Shown in pieces: positions 32,639 through 40,126 of a DNA stretch of 40,126 bases. Under the pieces are notes generated by a model. It was not told the DNA's origin. It saw only the letters and a program-made list of their open reading frames with translations, and searched no databases. Origin of the DNA: Deltaproteobacteria bacterium (GTDB lineage Bacteria; Desulfobacterota; Binatia; UBA9968). A program made the position numbers and the translations under genes. How positions within the stretch are numbered: position 1 is the stretch's first letter; the number at the start of each line of letters is the position of its first letter. The DNA is taken from the NCBI GenBank assembly GCA_016210115.1, contig JACQUW010000337.1:1-40126 (forward strand), given 5' to 3'.

Positions 32639-35600
32639 GCCCCCTCCGAGTCGAACATCAGACGGTGGAAGTCCTCCTCGATGAGGCGGACCTTCCAGGT
32701 GTCGTCCGGGGCCTTGAGGTTCTCCAGGTTGTTGGTGCCGTTCACGTAGATGAGGTCGAACTCGCAGTCCTTGCTGGAGTAGCCCTGTTTCTTGAACCAC
32801 TCGTCGAGCACCAGGTTGTCCTGCTCGACGCCCTCGGAGGACTCGCCGCCTGGGCGCTTGCGCCAGATGACGAGCGTCCGCTTGCCGTCGGGTGTGGTGC
32901 CGGTGACGGTGCGGAACCACCACGGCCCGTCCGAATCTTCCTTGATGCGGCCATCCAGCAGGAGCCGTCGCGGCGCGTCCTTCGGGAGATCCGGGTCGTC
33001 GTCACGCTTGAAGGAAGTACTGAACGTGAGTGGCGCGGCGATGTGCTGGACGGTCAGGCCGATGAGCCAATTGAAAGTTTCGAGTAGATCCACGTTCACT
33101 TCGCGCGACTCGTCGGAGCCCGGGGGCTTGACCTTCAGCCTGTACGCGGTCGGGTCCATGAAGGCCGCCACGCTGAGAAGCGACTGGCTGCCGCGTGTCT
33201 CGACATCCAGCATGTAGCGGAGCAGGTACTGCTCTCGGAGCTTGTCCGGCCCCCGCGCAGCCGGAAGGTCGAGAAGGGAACGTTGCTGTTCAGTATGGTG
33301 CAGCTCCAGGTTGTTGAGCGTGTCCTCGTAGGATTCGAGCCGAATGACCTTCAAGATCCGTGGACTGCGTTCAGCCTCCTCGGCTGTCGCAAGACGCTTT
33401 GGCTTTCCGTCCTTCCACTCGGGGGTATAGGTGACCTTTTTGAGGCGGGGTAGAAGGACGGAGTCGAAGTACTCACCGATTTCGACGAGGACAAACTTGC
33501 GCTGGCCGCCGTCCTCGCGGTTTAGGGCAACGACCGCGTGGCCAGTCGTCCCTGAGCCGGCGAAGTAGTCCAATATGGTCGCCTCATCCTTTTCACCAGT
33601 AATAAGGAAGAGAACGTCCCTGGTGGCGTAGAGGGACTTCGGGAATGAGAAGGCGCCCGCCTCGCCGAACATCGATTTCAGGAGCTTGGTGCCGTGCGAA
33701 GACGCGTCGTATTGCTTACCAACCCACACGCTCTTTGGCCGGACGCCAGTCTTGATGCGATCGATGATCTCCACCTTGTAGCCCCCACCGCGCTTTGAGC
33801 TGACGCGTATCTCGCCGTTCGCTAGGTGGCTAATGAACGAAGGTCGCGTCTTTCGCCAAACACGCTTTCGTCCTTCGCTATCGATTGGCCAGATTTCTTG
33901 CCATCCCGAATGCTTGTCGAGAGCGATTGCGCCAGTCTTCGGATCAAAATAGATCGCGTACCACGAGTTAGGTCGTTCTTGAGGAGTGGAGTATCCCCCA
34001 GTGCGAAGAAAATCACGCCACTTATACGCACCCTTCTCGTCTTCTGCCGAGTATTGCTGTCGCTGTTCGTCGGTAAGCTCGAAGAAACACACCTCGACGG
34101 CTCCTGGGTCTCGGCTGTGTAGCAAGTAGTACTCGTGGCTGGTTGCAAGGAAGTTGTCGTTCGTACGGCCCGAAGGTTTGATCTGAACTACTAGCGTGCC
34201 TAAACGCGTCGCCGCACCAAGCACCTCGTCGCAAACGAGTCCAAGATGGTGCAGCTCAAAGTCATCAATGGCCGTCGCCATGACACCGTCAGTACGAAGA
34301 GCCCTCTCGGCCATTCGCATTGTCTGAGCAATCATCGTACACCATGATGAATGCTGATACTCATTCTTGTAGTTGAAACTTGCGTCATTTGTATTGAACG
34401 GAGGATCCGCGTAAACGCAGTCGATTGCGTCGGCGTAGGTTCTCAGGAGAAGCCGCAAAGCCTGAAAGTTCTCGCTGTGGCAAAGGACGCCGTCCAGATG
34501 ACCATGGACCTCCGGAAGCGAACCGAGCAGCCGCGCCGTGAAGTCGCCGTCGAAGTGCCGCGTGTCCAGCATCAGCGTTGGGTGCGTCTTAAGGAATGCA
34601 GGCTCTAAAGGCACGCTGTACGCGGGGAGACCCGGTTCGAGCAGGTGTGCTGCACTGCCCTTCCAGTCATCGATAGCGTTTAACGCGATCCATTCTTCGC
34701 GCTGAGCGTCGTTCGACGCGATCTCCGGGTAAAACTCCTCCGGAATGATTCCTAGCTTGATGCAGTACGACGTCTCCACCACGAACTTTTTCTTGAGCCA
34801 GAGCTTCTTCTGGAAGTCCTCGAGCTGCGCCAGGAACTCGATGATCTTGCCCGCGATCCGGCGGATCACCTTGATCTTAGACAAATACTGCTCCACTCGC
34901 GGCTCGGTCTCGCTCTCCACGTCGTCGAGGTGCATCACCTCGTTCTTGATGTAGAAGTCCAGCTCCCGCCGCAGGAAGCCGCCCAGGCCCTTGTGGATGA
35001 AGTAGTCGAAGGTGTTCCGCGCCGTGTAGCGGTCGAGGTGCACGCGCAGCCGGGTCGTGTCGGACACCGTGCCGTCGGGGCGCACGTGCTTCGCACCGAG
35101 CGCCGCGATCCAGTCGCGCAGCACGGGATCGGCAAGCGCGAAGATCGTCTGCTCGGCCGCTGCGTTCAGATCCTTCTGCTTGGCGGGATCGGGCAGATAG
35201 GTGAAGCGTACCACGAGTTCGCCGTCCTCCACAGCGACCACCGATTCGCCCGCGAGCTTGAACCGCCGCTCCTTTCCGGCCTGCTCCTTGACGTTGCCGT
35301 GCTCCCCTTCCGCCGCGTCCACCAGACGGAAATGCACCCGCATCGGATTCTTCTCGTTGTCGGGCCGCAGGCGGAAGGCGTAGTCGCGCAAGTACTCGCT
35401 GGTCTTGATGTAGTACTGGTCCGCGTTCGCCCAGTGGAGCTTGACCTCCTCGCCTTCGTATGGAATGGCGTACACGCCGGGCTTGTATACACGTTTGGAG
35501 AGGAAGTCGCCCTCGGAGTAGTAGCGCCGGAAGAAGCTGTAGAGATGGTCGTATACGTCGGCTTCGAGCCCGGCGAGATCTACCGCGTCATCAGCGAGTT

Positions 35601-35889
35601 GCGTGCGCAGTTCCCTCACCTTCGGGAGCGCATCTGGGTCCGCGCCGAGCGCGTGCGCTTGCTCAATGGCTTTGGCCAGTTCCTTTTCGATTGCCGCCTT
35701 GTCAGCGGTCCGGTACTGCGCGAATGCGGCCTTAACCTGCGGCAGTAGGTCCCTCTCCAGAAACTGTGTCACCTCGGCGCTCTTGGCGTGCATGACCCGA
35801 TAGAGCCCGAAGTCGAGTTCTGCTTGATCCAGCTGGAACAATGAACGAAGGAGTTGAACCAACCGTTCTCTGTGTGTCGTCGACATCAT
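32635..35889 (-). CDS. Large type III-like DNA adenine methyltransferase (Mod-like)
   Basis: The protein has 1084 residues. The methyltransferase core has motif IV as YADPPFNTN (DPPF 495-498), which precedes motif [14 protein letters not shown] (776-782). This order is that of beta-class N6-adenine methyltransferases, the class of type III Mod proteins. Its length is well above the usual 600-700 residues. Residues 1-430 form an extra N-terminal region with coiled-coil ([18 protein letters not shown]) and beta-rich parts, and about 220 residues follow the core. The insert between motifs IV and I, about 280 residues, should hold target recognition. ATGA overlaps with the HNH gene and GTGA with Res show one translationally coupled operon. 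Confidence 0.9.
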   Translation of the reverse strand: MMSTTHRERLVQLLRSLFQLDQAELDFGLYRVMHAKSAEVTQFLERDLLPQVKAAFAQYRTADKAAIEKELAKAIEQAHALGADPDALPKVRELRTQLADDAVDLAGLEADVYDHLYSFFRRYYSEGDFLSKRVYKPGVYAIPYEGEEVKLHWANADQYYIKTSEYLRDYAFRLRPDNEKNPMRVHFRLVDAAEGEHGNVKEQAGKERRFKLAGESVVAVEDGELVVRFTYLPDPAKQKDLNAAAEQTIFALADPVLRDWIAALGAKHVRPDGTVSDTTRLRVHLDRYTARNTFDYFIHKGLGGFLRRELDFYIKNEVMHLDDVESETEPRVEQYLSKIKVIRRIAGKIIEFLAQLEDFQKKLWLKKKFVVETSYCIKLGIIPEEFYPEIASNDAQREEWIALNAIDDWKGSAAHLLEPGLPAYSVPLEPAFLKTHPTLMLDTRHFDGDFTARLLGSLPEVHGHLDGVLCHSENFQALRLLLRTYADAIDCVYADPPFNTNDASFNYKNEYQHSSWCTMIAQTMRMAERALRTDGVMATAIDDFELHHLGLVCDEVLGAATRLGTLVVQIKPSGRTNDNFLATSHEYYLLHSRDPGAVEVCFFELTDEQRQQYSAEDEKGAYKWRDFLRTGGYSTPQERPNSWYAIYFDPKTGAIALDKHSGWQEIWPIDSEGRKRVWRKTRPSFISHLANGEIRVSSKRGGGYKVEIIDRIKTGVRPKSVWVGKQYDASSHGTKLLKSMFGEAGAFSFPKSLYATRDVLFLITGEKDEATILDYFAGSGTTGHAVVALNREDGGQRKFVLVEIGEYFDSVLLPRLKKVTYTPEWKDGKPKRLATAEEAERSPRILKVIRLESYEDTLNNLELHHTEQQRSLLDLPAARGPDKLREQYLLRYMLDVETRGSQSLLSVAAFMDPTAYRLKVKPPGSDESREVNVDLLETFNWLIGLTVQHIAAPLTFSTSFKRDDDPDLPKDAPRRLLLDGRIKEDSDGPWWFRTVTGTTPDGKRTLVIWRKRPGGESSEGVEQDNLVLDEWFKKQGYSSKDCEFDLIYVNGTNNLENLKAPDDTWKVRLIEEDFHRLMFDSEGA

Positions 35890-36944
35890 GATCTGTTCAG
35901 AGCGACGGCAAACCCATAGCGCCGCGCATGCTCACGCAGGAAAGCCTTCCTTGGCACATGACGGCTTGGCGCGTTGATAGGTTTTCCGTTAAGCTGAAGC
36001 ACCCACTTGCGAAGGAGCTTGCTCCTCGTCCGTAGCCGCGCCGAGCACGCAATCGTCAGATTAGGTAGGACTGTAATCAAACCTTGCCCGAAGAGGCCGT
36101 CGTGGAGACGGCAAAGTAAGAGCGTATTTGCTGGTAACGCGCGCGCGGATTCCGGGCCTCGACTCACGGACACGATATGCGAGGTGATCAGCTGTGACGG
36201 TACGTCCACGTCGCATATCGCACACTTGTGACCATAAATGTCGAGCGTGACTAGGCGGAGTGCTCGCTGGAACGGCCGGGATGCCGCCAAACGCCTGGTC
36301 AACTTTCCGGAGATCCTCCCGGCGGCGAGCAGTTCCTCGTATATCGCGACCACGCGTTCCGTCGAGGCGCCGCGCTCCTTGCGAATTGCGAGCACGTCGC
36401 CACGAGAGCTGCGGATCACGAGGCCGCCAGAGCCAGCGAGCCCGTCGTTAGAGGAGCGACGCTGGCTCGAAAGCTGGCGGCGTACCGAGGGAGGCAGTCT
36501 TCCTTTCGGGAAACTAATGATGCCGCCCTGTTGATCGTCCCAACTTCGGAGAGTCGTCGCTTCGAGAACGCGCCGTGCCTCCGCTTCGGAACTAATGGTG
36601 TTGCGGAACCGCGCCAAGTCCACTTCCACCGTCTCGCCCTTGTGGTCGGGTCCGAATGAAAAGCGGGTGCGCGATTGCCCGATCGGGTAGGCCGTATAGT
36701 ATCTCTGCTTTGGATTTGCTGGTCTCCTGCGGATTCGCGGCTTGCGCGACAGCACGCGCGCCTGAAGCCAGGAGTAGGGGAGATAGAATGCATTGCGCTT
36801 GCCGTCGTGTATGACGCAAAAGAAGTCTCCTGCACGAGCGCGCCACTCTAGTTGGGACACCAAGAACTGAACGTTCTCCCGGTGTTGCGTCAGGCGCAGA
36901 TGGTAGAATAGCTGCCGCGAGGTCCCTGGCTTTTCGAACCACAT
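35886..36944 (-). CDS. HNH endonuclease of the restriction-like operon
   Basis: The protein has 352 residues from ATG 36944; a TTG two codons earlier is the alternative. The C-terminal nuclease domain has [10 protein letters not shown] (Cys241/Cys244 zinc knuckle), [12 protein letters not shown] (His256), [20 protein letters not shown] (Asn273, His281), the HNH_2-like pattern common in restriction enzymes. The first 230 residues are Arg-rich and beta-rich with [20 protein letters not shown], and I do not recognise them; they may sense DNA or modification. The gene is between SNF2 (64 bp away) and Mod (ATGA overlap). A second nuclease in addition to Res is unusual in a type III-like set. Confidence 0.83.
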   Translation of the reverse strand: MWFEKPGTSRQLFYHLRLTQHRENVQFLVSQLEWRARAGDFFCVIHDGKRNAFYLPYSWLQARVLSRKPRIRRRPANPKQRYYTAYPIGQSRTRFSFGPDHKGETVEVDLARFRNTISSEAEARRVLEATTLRSWDDQQGGIISFPKGRLPPSVRRQLSSQRRSSNDGLAGSGGLVIRSSRGDVLAIRKERGASTERVVAIYEELLAAGRISGKLTRRLAASRPFQRALRLVTLDIYGHKCAICDVDVPSQLITSHIVSVSRGPESARALPANTLLLCRLHDGLFGQGLITVLPNLTIACSARLRTRSKLLRKWVLQLNGKPINAPSRHVPRKAFLREHARRYGFAVALNRS

Positions 36945-37008
36945 AATCAAGTCTCGGCGCTAAAGGGGTGAAAGGGCCGTTGCATGCATGATGTACACGG
37001 TAGGTGCC

Positions 37009-39906
37009 TCACTTGACCGCCCACCGGATTGTGAACAGGGCTTCAGTACTGGTACGCTGCGCCACCCGCTTTTCGAGCTGGTCGATGAGCTGGTCGCGCT
37101 TTTCCATGATGTTGTCCTCCACCTTGAAGATCTCCTGGCGCTGGCGGCGCTGGTGGCGCTCCAGCTTCCGGATCTTCTCCTGGATCTGGTGCTGCTCCTC
37201 CAGCGTCACCGCCTGGCGTGCCTGGCGCCGGAGCGCCTTGATCTGCTCCTTGGTGTCCGCGAGGGCCTTCTCGGCCGAGAGCACCATGTCATCCGCCCAG
37301 CGCTCCAGCTTCTCGCGCGCCTCGTGAAAGTGCTTGCTGTTGAGCTCCAGGGAGCGGCTCACCGTTGCTGCGGCGTGGCGTTCGGCGTCCGCCGCGAGGC
37401 GCCGGCCGATGGCGTCCGGAAGTGCCAGTTCCTTGCGAACACAGCCGCTGCAGAGGAAGAGCTTTTCCATGGTCTCCTGGTCGAGCGCCCGGCCGCCGTC
37501 CGTGAACCCGGAGAAGAGCAGATACTCCTCGCGCTCGTACGACTCCACGGTCAAACGGGTGAGCGTCAGCCAGCCGCTTTGCCCCCGCAGCTCTTCCACG
37601 ACCAGGATTCGCGCGGGATGGTGGGTGACGTCGAACACGGTCCCCGCCGCGGGCGTCGCGGCCGCCTTCGCCTCCCCGATCACGTACTCGCCCAGCGGAT
37701 GCGACAACCGGTACAGAAAGCGGCTGGGCTCCTCCGGGCCCCCGTCCTTGCCGGGCGGATGCGTCTTGGAGATCAGATGGTAACGGCCCGGCGCGATCTC
37801 CGCAAGCGGCGGGCGCTCCAGATCAAACGCCAGGGCGCCGTCATCGAACCGCGCTCGCCCGTCGAGCACGTGCCGGCTGAGTAACCAGAAGCGCTGTCCC
37901 ACGCGATCGAGCTGCGCCCGCGCATCCCTTAACCGGAGCCGAAGGCGCTGGTGCACGTCCTCATCGAAGTGTTCGAGCAACGCTCGGCGGGCATCGTCCA
38001 GCCGGGTCCGGATCTGCTCGTCCATCTCGGCCTGGAGGGCGCGAAATGCGGAATCTATCTCCTCCGGCGTGCGGCACTCCTGATAGATGGCGAGGATGCG
38101 CTTCTCGAAGTCCACTCCGGACTCGATGCTGCCGAGCACCTCGTCGGAGGCGCCGAAGATGCCGCTGAACAGCTTGAACTTTTCGGTGAGCAGCTCCAGA
38201 ACGCGCTTGTCCGCCTCGTTGCGCTCATTCAGGAAGTTGATGACCACCACGTCGTGCTTCTGGCCGTAGCGGTGGCAGCGACCGATGCGCTGCTCGATGC
38301 GCTGCGGATTCCACGGCAAATCGTAGTTGATGACCAGAGAACAGAACTGGAGGTTCACGCCCTCGGCGCCGGCCTCGGTGGCGAGCATGATCGTCGCCTC
38401 ATCGCGAAAGTGCTCGATGAGCGCGGTCCGGACGTCCACGGCCCTCGACCCGGACGCGCGCCCCGTGTCCCGGTTACGTTCCGCCCAGCGCTCGTAGATC
38501 GCGGTGGCTTCGGGACCCCCATTGGTACCGTTGAACGGCACGACGTGGCCGCGATAGCCGTGCGCTTGGAGGAAGCTCTTGAGGTAGTCCTGCGTCCGGC
38601 GCGACTCCGTGAAGATGAGCGCCTTGCGTCCAGCGCCCGTGGCGGCCATCTGCTCGAAACCGATCTCCAGCGCCCTCAATAGGGTCTGCGACTTGGTGTC
38701 GGTCCCGATGCGCCGCGCCCGCTCAGCGAGCTCCCGGAGAAGATCTATCTCTTCACGAAGTTTCCGGCGATCGATCGTGACGGGCGCGCCATCCTCCGGC
38801 CTCGCCTCGTCCTCCTGCCAGAGAATCTCATCCAGAAGGTCGCTCTCGATCTCCTCGCCGTCCAGGATCCGTTCGGTGAACTCGGGATCGCTCTGCGCGC
38901 GTTCGTCGCGAAGTGTTTCCAGGCGCTCGCGCAGGATGTCGAGGGTGGCCGCGATAGCCAGCGACGACGACGCCAGCAGCTTGCGCAGAATGAGCGCCGT
39001 GAGGTGGCGCTGGCGACGTGGCAGGGCATAGCTGTCCTGCCGCTGGAGGAAGACGGATACCGCGTCATAGAGCGCGTGCTCGTCGTCGGTCGGCCGGAAG
39101 GGGCGGGTGATGGGACGCCGCTCGGTGTAGCGGATGTACTCCGTGACCTGATTGCGCAGCGTGCGTTTGCAGTACGGCGCGAGCCGCTGGCGCAGGGCCT
39201 CGAGGCTGGCACCCGCGCCCACGTACTGCGACCGGAACGCGTTCACGTCGCCGAAGAGCTGGTCATCGATCAGCATGGAAAGTCCGTAGAGCTCGAGCAG
39301 CGAGTTCTGGATCGGCGTCGCCGTCAGCACCAGCTTCCGGCAGCCTTCGGTCGCCCAGCGGATGCCCTGGCCGATCCGGTTGCTCGGGCGGTACGCATTC
39401 CGCAGCTTATGCGCCTCGTCAACGACGACAAGATCCCAGCCGACCGCGCGAAGCTCGTCCCGAATGGCGCTGGCGAAGTGGAACGACAGGATCACAATGG
39501 CGCCCGGCGCCAGCGGCTCGCGAGCTTCCCGGCGGGCCTCGCGGTACGCCTTAGCATCGAGCACCACAGTCGGGAGGCTGAACTTCTCGCCCATCTCCAG
39601 TGCCCACTGCTTGCGGATGGACGCGGGGCAGATCACGAGAAGCCGGCGCTTCCGCTCCGCCCAGAGCTGGCACAGCACGATGCCGGCTTCGATGGTCTTG
39701 CCGAGTCCGACCTCGTCGGCGAGGATCACTCCCTTTGAGAGCGGAGAGTGGAGGGCGAACAGCGCCGCCTCGATCTGATGCGGGTTGAGGTCCACCGCCG
39801 CATCGAAGAGTGACATAGACAGCCGATCAAGACTGCCGCCGGGAAACCGGCGTGTGAGATCGTGTGCGAAGTATTTCGCGTGGTAGGGGGTGAGCTTATT
39901 TGCCAA
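37009..39906 (-). CDS. SNF2/RapA-like helicase of the defence operon (DrmD-like)
   Basis: The protein has 965 residues from a TTG (39906) giving ANKLTPYHAKYFAHDLTRRF. Helicase motifs are ILADEVGLGKTIEAGIVL (motif I, 64-71), VVVDEAHKLRN (163-166), LTATPIQNSLLELYGL (III), EGVNLQFCSLVINYDLPWNP (V) and QRIGRCHRYGQKHDV (VI), i.e. the SNF2 family near RapA/HepA and the DrmD helicases of DISARM. A C-terminal coiled coil (EQHQIQEKIRKLERHQRRQR) follows a Cys-x-x-Cys pair (FLCSGC). It probably translocates on duplex DNA to support restriction. Its start overlaps by 11 bases an upstream frame that leaves the window. Confidence 0.9.
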   Translation of the reverse strand: MANKLTPYHAKYFAHDLTRRFPGGSLDRLSMSLFDAAVDLNPHQIEAALFALHSPLSKGVILADEVGLGKTIEAGIVLCQLWAERKRRLLVICPASIRKQWALEMGEKFSLPTVVLDAKAYREARREAREPLAPGAIVILSFHFASAIRDELRAVGWDLVVVDEAHKLRNAYRPSNRIGQGIRWATEGCRKLVLTATPIQNSLLELYGLSMLIDDQLFGDVNAFRSQYVGAGASLEALRQRLAPYCKRTLRNQVTEYIRYTERRPITRPFRPTDDEHALYDAVSVFLQRQDSYALPRRQRHLTALILRKLLASSSLAIAATLDILRERLETLRDERAQSDPEFTERILDGEEIESDLLDEILWQEDEARPEDGAPVTIDRRKLREEIDLLRELAERARRIGTDTKSQTLLRALEIGFEQMAATGAGRKALIFTESRRTQDYLKSFLQAHGYRGHVVPFNGTNGGPEATAIYERWAERNRDTGRASGSRAVDVRTALIEHFRDEATIMLATEAGAEGVNLQFCSLVINYDLPWNPQRIEQRIGRCHRYGQKHDVVVINFLNERNEADKRVLELLTEKFKLFSGIFGASDEVLGSIESGVDFEKRILAIYQECRTPEEIDSAFRALQAEMDEQIRTRLDDARRALLEHFDEDVHQRLRLRLRDARAQLDRVGQRFWLLSRHVLDGRARFDDGALAFDLERPPLAEIAPGRYHLISKTHPPGKDGGPEEPSRFLYRLSHPLGEYVIGEAKAAATPAAGTVFDVTHHPARILVVEELRGQSGWLTLTRLTVESYEREEYLLFSGFTDGGRALDQETMEKLFLCSGCVRKELALPDAIGRRLAADAERHAAATVSRSLELNSKHFHEAREKLERWADDMVLSAEKALADTKEQIKALRRQARQAVTLEEQHQIQEKIRKLERHQRRQRQEIFKVEDNIMEKRDQLIDQLEKRVAQRTSTEALFTIRWAVK

Positions 39907-40126
39907 CAGCGTTCCAGAACAATAGAGCTTTCAAAATAGCATTCAAACCGCACAAGGTCGCATCACGTTTAGGAAGGAACGACACAGGCCTTACGGTCTC
40001 GCGCGCCAGCCGCTTGTTGCGTGATAGCTCCTGCTGTACTTCCGCTGGAAAACCTCCTTCGACGTTGTGATCGATCAGCTCGCTTTTCTTCGCGACGGTA
40101 TTGCCGCGCCGCGTCTCCAGTCCTTC
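39896..40126 (-). CDS. Partial ORF of unknown family at the right edge
   Basis: A minus-strand frame is open from the window edge to a TAA at 39898-39896 (76 residues), passing GLETRRGNTVAKKSELIDHN and ending KALLFWNAVGK. It overlaps the SNF2 start by 11 bases, the spacing expected of an operon neighbour. I recognise no family, and the other two minus frames are stopped or poor in character. It may be the end of the first gene of the defence operon or a chance frame. Confidence 0.35.
   Translation of the reverse strand, partial: EGLETRRGNTVAKKSELIDHNVEGGFPAEVQQELSRNKRLARETVRPVSFLPKRDATLCGLNAILKALLFWNAVGK

Noticed and set aside
32639-32923. 95-codon N-terminal extension of Res
   Set aside because: It reads the wrong frame of the methyltransferase end and is Arg/Gly/Pro/His-rich; the GTGA overlap gives a natural start.
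34930-35748. 272-codon plus-strand frame opposite the methyltransferase N-terminus
   Set aside because: It is antisense to the coupled operon gene and has repetitive Val/Leu/Arg content without motifs.
29384-39906. Assignment to DISARM or BREX
   Set aside because: The SNF2 protein is DrmD-like, but no drmA, drmB, drmC, pglZ or brx genes are seen in the window. The evidence supports only a restriction-like system.

Overview
The window looks like a chromosomal segment from an uncultured, moderately GC-rich Gram-negative bacterium. The signs are lipobox lipoproteins, a murein transglycosylase with LysM, a tripartite tricarboxylate transporter (TTT), and several families of short dispersed palindromes. 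The mix of TTT/Bug proteins, NDP-forming acyl-CoA synthetase, MaoC/FAS1-like dehydratase and GC-rich REP-like repeats resembles soil or groundwater metagenomic lineages often filed under Deltaproteobacteria, Binatota or Rokubacteria. That placement is an inference; there is no rRNA marker here. No tRNA, rRNA or CRISPR array was recognised.

Left part (1-4.1 kb): the end of a DUF6883 gene overlaps a DUF4926 gene. A secreted beta-propeller protein follows, then a LemA - YgcG(TPM) - TPM-domain operon, then a field of GC-rich palindromes.

Metabolic part (4.1-18.2 kb): an amidohydrolase; a mandelate-racemase/muconate-lactonizing-type enzyme; a two-subunit CoA ligase whose signature loops look more like ATP-citrate lyase/citryl-CoA synthetase than ordinary succinyl-CoA synthetase; a MaoC-type dehydratase; a leftward operon of fused ADP-forming acyl-CoA synthetase plus tctC-tctB-tctA; an FrsA-like alpha/beta hydrolase; and the two E1 subunits of a 2-oxoacid/acetoin-type dehydrogenase. 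The set suggests uptake of a carboxylic acid, CoA activation and breakdown, but no substrate can be read from the sequence.

Housekeeping part (18.5-22.6 kb): an MltD-like lipoprotein transglycosylase, citrate synthase, SixA phosphatase and an orphan amino-acid-type ABC ATPase.

Accessory part (22.6-29.4 kb): a toxin-antitoxin and repeat island. It holds a RelE/HigB-type toxin remnant with a frameshift beside its intact HTH antitoxin, an ADP-ribosylglycohydrolase remnant, vapBC with a visible promoter/operator, a UPF0175/DUF3368 pair whose toxin-like gene ends inside a repeat, a PIN-domain pair, and a REP-associated tyrosine transposase. The transposase lies between two ~134-bp direct repeats carrying a long imperfect palindrome. 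Two stretches rich in the word TTGAAC and an IS1634-type transposase fragment complete it.

Right part (29.4-40.1 kb): a leftward operon with SNF2/RapA-like helicase, HNH endonuclease, a very large type III-like adenine methyltransferase and a type III-like Res helicase-nuclease. The last three genes overlap by 4 nt each. This is the best candidate for an unusual defence system: a helicase- and HNH-extended restriction-modification locus that lacks recognisable DISARM or BREX core genes inside the window. A partial unknown ORF overlapping the SNF2 start runs off the right edge and may be another component.
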